DNA from: Aureitalea sp. L0-47
Lineage (GTDB): Bacteria; Bacteroidota; Bacteroidia; Flavobacteriales; Flavobacteriaceae
Direction of reading: 5' to 3'
Length of the DNA: 64,000 bases
Assembly: GCF_026126405.1 (NCBI RefSeq)
Contig: NZ_JAFMTQ010000001.1
Location: 258,610 to 322,609, forward strand
The translations under genes and the position numbers were made by a program. The notes beneath the pieces were generated by a model. The model saw only the letters and a list, made by a program, of their open reading frames with translations. It was not told where the DNA came from and ran no database searches. How positions within the stretch are numbered: the stretch's first letter is position 1; every line of letters begins with the position of its first letter. Below are positions 58,888 to 64,000 of this stretch, piece by piece.

Positions 58888-60087
58888 ATGAATAAAATAA
58901 AATTACTATTTCTGATTGTGTCCAGCAGAAGAAATAAATTACATAGAAGCTCTGTTAAATGTAGAATAACATTAAATAGCAAACGCAAGGAATTCTCCAC
59001 AGGACTCTTCATCAATCCTGATTGCTGGAATGCCAAGAAACAAAAGGTGGAACCCTCTGAGGATAGCACCTACGTCAACCAACAGCTGAGCCTGGTCAAG
59101 AACAACTTGTATCAGGCTTTTTTGTTTTTACAGGTCAGTGGTGAATCTTTTACAGTTGAAGATGTATACAGCCGGTACAAGGGTGAGACTACAACTAATG
59201 AAAAACAGGTACTTGAAACTTACCGTGAATATTTAGCCAGAATAGAACGATTGATAGGTAAAGATTTACAGTTGGTTACCTATAAGAAGTACCAAGAATC
59301 CTATAAGCATTTGGCTGATTTCATTAAGTGGAAACACAAGCGTCAGGACATTCAAATAAAGTCCTTAAAAGAGGCTTTTTTAGACGATTACAGCTACTTT
59401 CTTAAGACAGAGAAGAACATGGCTCAAAGCACGCTGAATAAGGCTATACAGCGCTTTAGGAAGGTTGTGAATTATGCTATTTCAGCAGACTATTTAAGTA
59501 AGGATCCATTCCTACTATTTAAGTACAAAACAGTGCGGAAAGAAGTGATATTCCTAACTGTAGATGAACTACAAAAGTTGGAAAATCATCACTTCCAAAT
59601 TGCGAGAATAGAGAAGGTAAAAGACCTCTTTATTTTCTGTTGCTACACTGGGCTTGCATATAAAGAAATGGCACTACTAAAAAAAGAAGATGTAGTAATT
59701 GAATTTGATGATAATTTATGGCTTAAGATACATCGTAGCAAGACTAAGAAAGCCTATAAGATTCCTTTACTACCAAAAGCATTAGAGATTATTGACAACT
59801 ACAAAGATGAGGATGAGGTGTTGGTGTTTAAGAATATTTCTAACCAAAGATTTAATGGGTATCTAAAGGAGATAGCTGATGTGGTAGGAATCACGAAGAA
59901 GCTTACCCATCATATGGCTAGAAAGACCTTTGCGAGTACTGTGCTCCTTTATAATAATGTGCCAATGGAGATAGTCTCTGCATTATTAGGACATAGCAGC
60001 ATAAGGACTACTGAGGCGAGTTATGGAAAGATAGTACAGAGAAGTATTAGTAAAGAAATTAACAGAATTAAAAACATAAATCAATGA
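58888..60087 (+). CDS. tyrosine site-specific recombinase (integrase)
   Basis: 399 residues of the Bacteroidota mobile-element integrase type: an arm-binding N-terminus (about 15-95, KCRITLNSKRKEFSTGLFINPDCWNAKKQ), a SAM-like core-binding domain (about 105-205) and a catalytic domain (about 220-390). Catalytic residues visible are K286 or a nearby Lys in SKTKKAYKIPL, H342-x-x-R345 (HHMARKTFAS), H369 (LLGHSS) and nucleophile Y379. The first catalytic Arg is replaced by A257 in CCYTGLAYKEM, as is known for IntDOT-type enzymes where it is Ser. It shows no obvious IntI-specific insertion and overlaps the RadC-type gene by four bases. Confidence 0.93.
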   Translation: MNKIKLLFLIVSSRRNKLHRSSVKCRITLNSKRKEFSTGLFINPDCWNAKKQKVEPSEDSTYVNQQLSLVKNNLYQAFLFLQVSGESFTVEDVYSRYKGETTTNEKQVLETYREYLARIERLIGKDLQLVTYKKYQESYKHLADFIKWKHKRQDIQIKSLKEAFLDDYSYFLKTEKNMAQSTLNKAIQRFRKVVNYAISADYLSKDPFLLFKYKTVRKEVIFLTVDELQKLENHHFQIARIEKVKDLFIFCCYTGLAYKEMALLKKEDVVIEFDDNLWLKIHRSKTKKAYKIPLLPKALEIIDNYKDEDEVLVFKNISNQRFNGYLKEIADVVGITKKLTHHMARKTFASTVLLYNNVPMEIVSALLGHSSIRTTEASYGKIVQRSISKEINRIKNINQ

Positions 60088-60521
60088 ACACAATAAGAGA
60101 AATAAAATTAAGCTATTCCAACAACGGAATGGAATGCATAACAATTACGGACAGTCAGGGTGCCTACAAAGCACTACTGGATAACTGGAATAAAGATACC
60201 ATAGAATTGCAGGAGGAATTCAAGGTGTTGTTACTCAATCGATCTAATCATGTATTAGGCATTTATAATCTGTCTAAGGGAGGAGTATCAGGCACTGTGG
60301 TAGATGCTAAACTATTGTTAGCATCTGCACTTAAGGCCAATGCCTCTTCTATTATAATAGCTCATAATCACCCTTCTGGTAATTTAAAGCCTAGTGCAAA
60401 TGATAATAGTCTGACTAAAAAAATAAAACAAGCAACAAAGCTTTGTGACATTACTTTACTGGATCATTTGATTATGACGAAGGAAGGGTTTTATAGTTAC
60501 TCGGATGAAAGTGATTTATAG
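60084..60521 (+). CDS. RadC-type JAB domain protein (stand-alone)
   Basis: 145 residues containing only the JAB/MPN domain. The zinc-site motif is complete: an upstream Glu (E44/E45), then H94-N-H96-P-S-G and D107 in AHNHPSGNLKPSAND. Full RadC proteins (about 225 residues) have an HhH DNA-binding domain that is missing here. Domain-only RadC genes are common next to integrases and in mobile islands of Bacteroidota. The start codon overlaps the integrase stop by four bases (ATGA), so both are co-translated. The first cassette-type repeat begins 4 bp after its stop. Confidence 0.9.
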   Translation: MNTIREIKLSYSNNGMECITITDSQGAYKALLDNWNKDTIELQEEFKVLLLNRSNHVLGIYNLSKGGVSGTVVDAKLLLASALKANASSIIIAHNHPSGNLKPSANDNSLTKKIKQATKLCDITLLDHLIMTKEGFYSYSDESDL

Positions 60522-60524
60522 GTG

Positions 60525-60661
60525 ACCGCAACAAGTTTAAGAATTAGTGTAAATTTATGTGGCGATTACTCATGCAGGATAATGACGGTAGAAGATTGTT
60601 ATTATCCTGCATGTTTTAATGAGTAAGGGCAAAAAAATTGAATATTTAACAAGTTGTGTGC
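60525..60661. repeat. attC-like palindromic site 0 (between RadC gene and cassette 1)
   Basis: Begins ACCGCAAC (60525-60532) a few bases after the RadC stop and ends GTTGTGTGC (60653-60661), 20 bp before the next start codon. In the middle is a perfect 13-bp stem, CATGCAGGATAAT (60571-60583) / ATTATCCTGCATG (60601-60613). Outer arms (AACAAGTTTAAG versus TATTTAACAAGTT) are only weakly complementary. It has the general plan of an integron attC site, but this copy is the most degenerate. Confidence 0.5.
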
Positions 60662-60681
60662 AAGACTGAAAGAACATTCTT

Positions 60682-61314
60682 ATGACAAAGGAACAATATA
60701 ATAAAGTATGCCTTTTGTATCAGGCTTTAACACGAAGATTTGATTTATCTCAAAACTTCTATTATGACGGATTTTATAAATGTTTCAATCCAAAACACTA
60801 CGCAGTTCGTGGGGAAAATCTTGAAACTCTAAAACATTTTGAAAATTTGACTTTCAGAGATATTTACACAGATGAACATTTGGCTGAACATCATTTTGGA
60901 GATAACTACCTCGATTCAAAACTTGTTGTAGTAGAAGAAGAAAGAATATGTGTAATAGCTGAATTAGGACAGGTTTTTCTTTATTTATTAGTTTCCAAGC
61001 TCAAAAACGGAATAGAACAGTTCTTGGAATTAGTGGATAAATTACAAAAGGAACATAAGTACTTAATTCGACTCGAAGAAGATGGTCGTATTATGAAAAT
61101 GAAAACTTATCTTTTTGATGAATTCAATGGACTTTTTGAACAGTTAGAAAATTATGGTTTTGTTTTTCATCTTTTAGGAAAAACCAACTCAAGTTTTTTA
61201 ATGCAAGATTGGAATAACAATATTGAAATTCATTTAAATAGAATACGCGGGCTTCTAAAAAATGTTAACTCATTTGACTTCTCTAATGTGGAATTATTGA
61301 ACGAAAATGAATAA
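60682..61314 (+). CDS. hypothetical cassette protein 1
   Basis: 210 residues, acidic, soluble, no signal. Helical C-terminal two thirds (LYLLVSKLKNGIEQFLELVDKLQKEHKYLIRL, LFDEFNGLFEQLENYGFVFHLLG). I do not recognise a family. G+C is low (28% in the 60 bp from 60721). It is a single gene without a visible promoter, enclosed between GTTGTGTGC upstream (60653-60661) and its exact reverse complement GCACACAAC downstream (61324-61332), which is the boundary pattern of an integron cassette. Confidence 0.7.
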   Translation: MTKEQYNKVCLLYQALTRRFDLSQNFYYDGFYKCFNPKHYAVRGENLETLKHFENLTFRDIYTDEHLAEHHFGDNYLDSKLVVVEEERICVIAELGQVFLYLLVSKLKNGIEQFLELVDKLQKEHKYLIRLEEDGRIMKMKTYLFDEFNGLFEQLENYGFVFHLLGKTNSSFLMQDWNNNIEIHLNRIRGLLKNVNSFDFSNVELLNENE

Positions 61315-61323
61315 AAAAGTCCA

Positions 61324-61499
61324 GCACACAACAGTGGCTATAAATCAACGCCAGGGGTTTGCGCTAAAATCACTAACTTTTCACTTAAATTAATTTCACG
61401 GCGCATCCGACACTCCCGCAGCAGCACTTTTGGGTGCAAAAAGCTACCCAAAACTGCTGTCCAAGCGCGTCGAATTCATAGCCGTGGACGTTAGGCAAT
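61324..61499. repeat. attC-like palindromic site A (cassette 1 / cassette 2)
   Basis: R''-like GCACACAAC (61324-61332) lies 10 bp after the stop. R'-like GTTAGGCAAT (61490-61499) ends it; GTTAGGC fits GTTRRRY exactly. Inside these, AGTGGCTATAAAT pairs with ATTCATAGCCGTGGAC (GGCTAT/ATAGCC plus flanks, with unpaired bases on one side). A central hairpin uses CAGCAGCACTTTTGGGT with ACCCAAAACTGCTG. At 176 bp it is slightly larger than classical attC sites. Confidence 0.7.
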
Positions 61500-61579
61500 A
61501 TTAGCAATTGAAAAATTTAATTCCTGTTTTAGATTATTTAGATGTCCATTATCAAAGAATTAAATTAAAACTAAAATAA

Positions 61580-62542
61580 GTGCGATCTCAACTGCATAAT
61601 TTAGAATTAGTATATCCACCAATTTCAAATCAAGAAGCTGAATGGCTAAAATCTGATCTTGAAGTTATCGAGCGTTTAAAGCAAAGTAATTTATATTTCA
61701 TCGCACAGAAACCGGAATCAAAATTCGACTTCGCGAATGATGTTGTACAAAAAATAGAGGATGATAAGATTATTGAATTCTCCTATTCCTCAGGTGATTC
61801 AACGACTTTTGGATCGATTAATATAATAGAATTACTAAACTATCAAAATATTGATATTTCAGATATTGATGATTTTGAAATTGAAATTGGTGATAAACTA
61901 ATCAGAATATGGAAAATAAGAAAGGAATCGAAAGAAATCTTAGATTGGTTTACTACGGAAAAAATATTACACGATTTAGGTAGATCAAAACCTTTTATTC
62001 ATGGCATGAATGACTTTAGAAAATTCACGAAATATAATCTTCATTATATTGGAATTTCAAAAAAAGATGACAGTTTTAAAAGACTTATAATTAAACCCCA
62101 TGATAAAAGGCTAAGAATTTTATCTAACGAACATCCTCTTTCCACGGGCAGTAGAGTAACGGACGAAATGATAATGTTTTTTTTCAAAATATACACACTC
62201 GAATTTAAACAGATTTTGGTGTCGTCGGATTTTGATGAAATAGGTAAGACAGAACTAGAGGATGAAATAAGAATAATTGCCGATGCAGAAAAGGCGTTTG
62301 TCAATGTGTTAAACGCCAATTACAATGAAATAAAATTTAAGGATTATCCTTATTCAAAAGATGGACTATTTAAAACTTCAGTGGATCGATACGCGTTTTC
62401 GATAAATGATGATTTAGAGTTTTTGACTGATGATAATACGATATATGGAGAAAGGCAAGATAAACTAGGACAATCCGAGTCAGATTTTATTTCAATTAAT
62501 AAAGAAGCGAATTTAGTTGAGCTAGTAAAAATCAGGAAATAA
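61580..62542 (+). CDS. hypothetical cassette protein 2
   Basis: 320 residues from a GTG start (no in-frame ATG nearby). Soluble, rich in Lys, Asp, Glu and Ile; G+C about 23% in the 60 bp from 61861. Stretches such as FDFANDVVQKIEDDKIIEF, ILDWFTTEKILHDLGRSKPFIHGMNDFRKFTKYNLHYIG and TGSRVTDEMIMFFFKI are not recognised as a known family. The gene is flanked by GTTAGGCAAT upstream (61490-61499) and its exact reverse complement ATTGCCTAAC two bases after the stop (62544-62553). Confidence 0.72.
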   Translation: MRSQLHNLELVYPPISNQEAEWLKSDLEVIERLKQSNLYFIAQKPESKFDFANDVVQKIEDDKIIEFSYSSGDSTTFGSINIIELLNYQNIDISDIDDFEIEIGDKLIRIWKIRKESKEILDWFTTEKILHDLGRSKPFIHGMNDFRKFTKYNLHYIGISKKDDSFKRLIIKPHDKRLRILSNEHPLSTGSRVTDEMIMFFFKIYTLEFKQILVSSDFDEIGKTELEDEIRIIADAEKAFVNVLNANYNEIKFKDYPYSKDGLFKTSVDRYAFSINDDLEFLTDDNTIYGERQDKLGQSESDFISINKEANLVELVKIRK

Positions 62543-62543
62543 C

Positions 62544-62684
62544 ATTGCCTAACAGTGGCTATAGCTAAGCGCTTCATTTGGTTAAATACCGCAAGTACCA
62601 TAACTCTAAGAACACAATCATTAACGCGGACAGGTACGCTAGTAATACACTCGCCAAGTCATAGCCCTAGACGTTCTTGCAATT
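62544..62684. repeat. attC-like palindromic site B (cassette 2 / cassette 3)
   Basis: R''-like ATTGCCTAAC (62544-62553) includes GCCTAAC, an exact RYYYAAC. It is followed by AGTGGCTATAGC, near-identical to site A, and closed by CATAGCCCTAGACGTTCTTGCAATT (GTT at 62673). GGCTAT/ATAGCC pair across the site. The terminal core GTTCTTG departs from GTTRRRY. Confidence 0.68.
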
Positions 62685-62693
62685 ACAATAACA

Positions 62694-63476
62694 ATGAAAA
62701 AACCTCAAAAGAAATACGCTGTAGTAGTTGATGTATCTCCATCTGAACAGCTTAACGCAAATGATGCTGAAATAAAAGTAATGGGATTTGTATTCGCATT
62801 GAAAAGCCGAAAATCTTTTGAAGAAGTAGGTAGTCTTTATCCTGACCCTAAAAACAGATTAACACTTAAGAAATGGACTCCTGCTGGAAAAAAATATAGA
62901 AAAAAATTTGTAGAGCATGCTAAAATGTTATCTGAAAACTTTCAGATAATTTTTGGGTCGAATATCTCTAGCAATAAGGAAATTAGGGTTGTTGGTAAAA
63001 TGTATTGGGAATTAATAATGAAAGACATGTCATTAACTCCAACAGGTAAAACTAAAGACGGTAGGCCAACTGTTACACTCGGCGGCTATAAGGTTGATGG
63101 TGAGACACTTCCGAAATACGAAGTTCTTGTTGATGACTTACTTGTATTAGGATGGTATGGCGAAGCATTAGCTTCTTGTATCAAGTCGTTAATAGACTTA
63201 AATAAAGAGCCTGTAATATTAGATGTACTGATTGACAGGCTCCCTAATGAAAAAGGAGGAGATGAACATTACAAGGCAACATTGTTAAAAGAAATGTGTA
63301 GAAGAGCATCCAATGGACTATTAAGAATTGTTGGTGTTCCTGAAAGGACTGATTATCTCCAGAGAGATTTATTAGTTGATAATGTTTCTGGGTTATTACG
63401 ACATATCGTCGAAAACGAAAATTCTCAGTATAAAGAGGCACTAGATTTTTTTAAATTTAATAGAGTTAACAAATAA
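62694..63476 (+). CDS. hypothetical cassette protein 3
   Basis: 260 residues, soluble. The opening KYAVVVDVSPSEQL is a strand-plus-Asp arrangement, and the C-terminal VLIDRLPNEKGGDEH and RTDYLQRDLLVDNVSGLLRHIV recall the DE-rich start and Q...D...G end of DUF3800/RNase H-fold proteins, but similarity is too weak to name. It starts 10 bp after site B; the downstream motif TGCACCTAAC (63478-63487) begins 1 bp after its stop. Low G+C; no own promoter seen. Confidence 0.7.
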   Translation: MKKPQKKYAVVVDVSPSEQLNANDAEIKVMGFVFALKSRKSFEEVGSLYPDPKNRLTLKKWTPAGKKYRKKFVEHAKMLSENFQIIFGSNISSNKEIRVVGKMYWELIMKDMSLTPTGKTKDGRPTVTLGGYKVDGETLPKYEVLVDDLLVLGWYGEALASCIKSLIDLNKEPVILDVLIDRLPNEKGGDEHYKATLLKEMCRRASNGLLRIVGVPERTDYLQRDLLVDNVSGLLRHIVENENSQYKEALDFFKFNRVNK

Positions 63477-63477
63477 A

Positions 63478-63540
63478 TGCACCTAACACCGTATATAAAA
63501 AATGCTCAAATTTTGGCTATCTTTTAGTTCTCCCCTATTT
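63478..63540. repeat. partial attC-like site C after cassette 3
   Basis: TGCACCTAAC (63478-63487) contains ACCTAAC, an exact RYYYAAC, followed by ACCGTATATAAAAAATGCTCAAATTTTGGCT. No matching TATACGG...GTTRRRY right half is found before the next start codon at 63549, so the site looks truncated or recombined. Confidence 0.45.
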
Positions 63541-63548
63541 TTAAAGGA

Positions 63549-64000
63549 ATGAATAGAACTCTTTTGAATATCATTTCATCCCGAGAAGATTTATCTGAAT
63601 ATCTCTTTCATTTTACCAGTGGAAAAGAAGCAAAAGATACTCTTAAAAAGATTACTTCTGAAAAAGAGATTAGAGATGTAAATGGCAAAGGAGTTATTTG
63701 TTTTACTGAAGCACCATTACTTTCATTAGTTCAAATGTTCGACATTTTTGCCAACTATGAAAATCCAATGTATGCGCCATACGGTATAGCACTAAAAAAA
63801 GACGGGCTTTTTGAAATAGGCGCAAGACCTGTAATTTATGGACTTCCTGGTGAAAAAGATTTTTTAAACACTGAAATTCAATGGCGTTTTGAACCTTATG
63901 AACCGAATGTAAAAGATTTTACTTGGCTTCGTGAATGGCGAATAGCTGAAAAAAGTGTTTCTATCAATGTAAATAACTGCTTTGTTATTACTAAAAGTAA
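63549..64000 (+). CDS. DUF2971/AbiGi-like protein (5' part; continues beyond window)
   Basis: An ATG at 63549 opens a frame that stays open to the window end (150 codons). SEYLFHFTSGKEAKDTLKKI, GVICFTEAPLLSLVQMFD, APYGIALKKDGLFEIGARPVIYG and EIQWRFEPYE...LREWRIAE give the order HFT, CFTE, YGIxxxKD, GxxPVxY, EWR seen in DUF2971 and AbiGi-type proteins, families found in defence and toxin-like contexts. The similarity is by pattern only. It follows the half-site C and is cut by the window edge. Confidence 0.55.
   Translation, partial: MNRTLLNIISSREDLSEYLFHFTSGKEAKDTLKKITSEKEIRDVNGKGVICFTEAPLLSLVQMFDIFANYENPMYAPYGIALKKDGLFEIGARPVIYGLPGEKDFLNTEIQWRFEPYEPNVKDFTWLREWRIAEKSVSINVNNCFVITKS

Noticed and set aside
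58000-64000. Prophage
   Set aside because: No capsid, terminase, portal or tail genes are present; only an integrase, a RadC-type gene and single unknown genes.
1-64000. CRISPR arrays, rRNA operons, riboswitches
   Set aside because: No regularly spaced short direct repeats, no cas genes, no rRNA signature stretches and no recognisable riboswitch core were seen on either strand.

Overview
This window is a chromosomal segment of a member of the Flavobacteriaceae (Bacteroidota), probably marine. The evidence is the set of Bacteroidota-only families (DUF3098, DUF4271, DUF4296, DUF6252-like), a DnaE with a fused N-terminal exonuclease, Bacteroidota-type promoters (TTTG, about 19 bases, TAnnTTTG), and the gene neighbourhoods truB-uppP-DUF3098-ftsX and rpsP-rimM. 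The genus cannot be fixed from the sequence alone. No rRNA, CRISPR array or complete prophage is visible.

Layout. 0-5.6 kb: a 3'-truncated tag, a thioredoxin-like protein, a TonB-like protein, the truB-uppP-ftsX envelope operon, and a divergent UbiA prenyltransferase. 5.6-19.8 kb: housekeeping genes (leuS, a zinc metallopeptidase, a saccharopine dehydrogenase-like protein, pckA, hemD, a GT2-dihydroorotase-DUF4296 operon, an epimerase, tyrS). 19.8-28.7 kb: DUF350, transglutaminase-like and LuxE-like genes, a PhoB/PhoR-type two-component system, a GT28-like transferase, trmB, LysE, an alkyltransferase-like protein, and Mrp with a NifU-C scaffold. 28.7-41.7 kb: a ferredoxin-centred block with pyruvate:ferredoxin oxidoreductase, a ferredoxin, 2-oxoacid:ferredoxin oxidoreductase (korAB) and a full rseC-rnfBCDGEA operon. 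Reduced ferredoxin made by the two oxidoreductases could feed Rnf and so drive ion export or NAD reduction. 41.7-57.8 kb: an AraC regulator, DoxX and DUF2807 genes, leuB, a phosphoesterase, an acyl-CoA dehydrogenase, the rpsP-rimM-trmN operon, dnaE, trxA, a small ClpP and a DUF58 protein.

57.9-64 kb: a tRNA-Asp is followed by an accessory region of markedly lower G+C. It holds a tyrosine recombinase, a stand-alone RadC/JAB gene overlapping it, and then a row of single unknown genes on the same strand. The genes are separated by 130-180 bp imperfect palindromes. Each palindrome begins just after a stop codon with an RYYYAAC-like motif (for example GCCTAAC), and the complete ones end upstream of the next gene with a GTTRRRY-like motif (for example GTTAGGC). 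For two of the three genes, the motif before the gene is the exact reverse complement of the motif after it (9/9 and 10/10 bases). That is the geometry of integron gene cassettes (R' and R'' of attC). This integron-like array, beside a recombinase that does not look like IntI, is the most interesting item here.

Other unusual items: leuS carries a large AT-rich replacement or expansion just before its KMSKS loop and an in-frame copy of an intergenic palindromic repeat; a perfect 20-bp palindrome lies between the divergent ferredoxin and korAB genes; and a structured intergenic element lies between dnaE and trxA.
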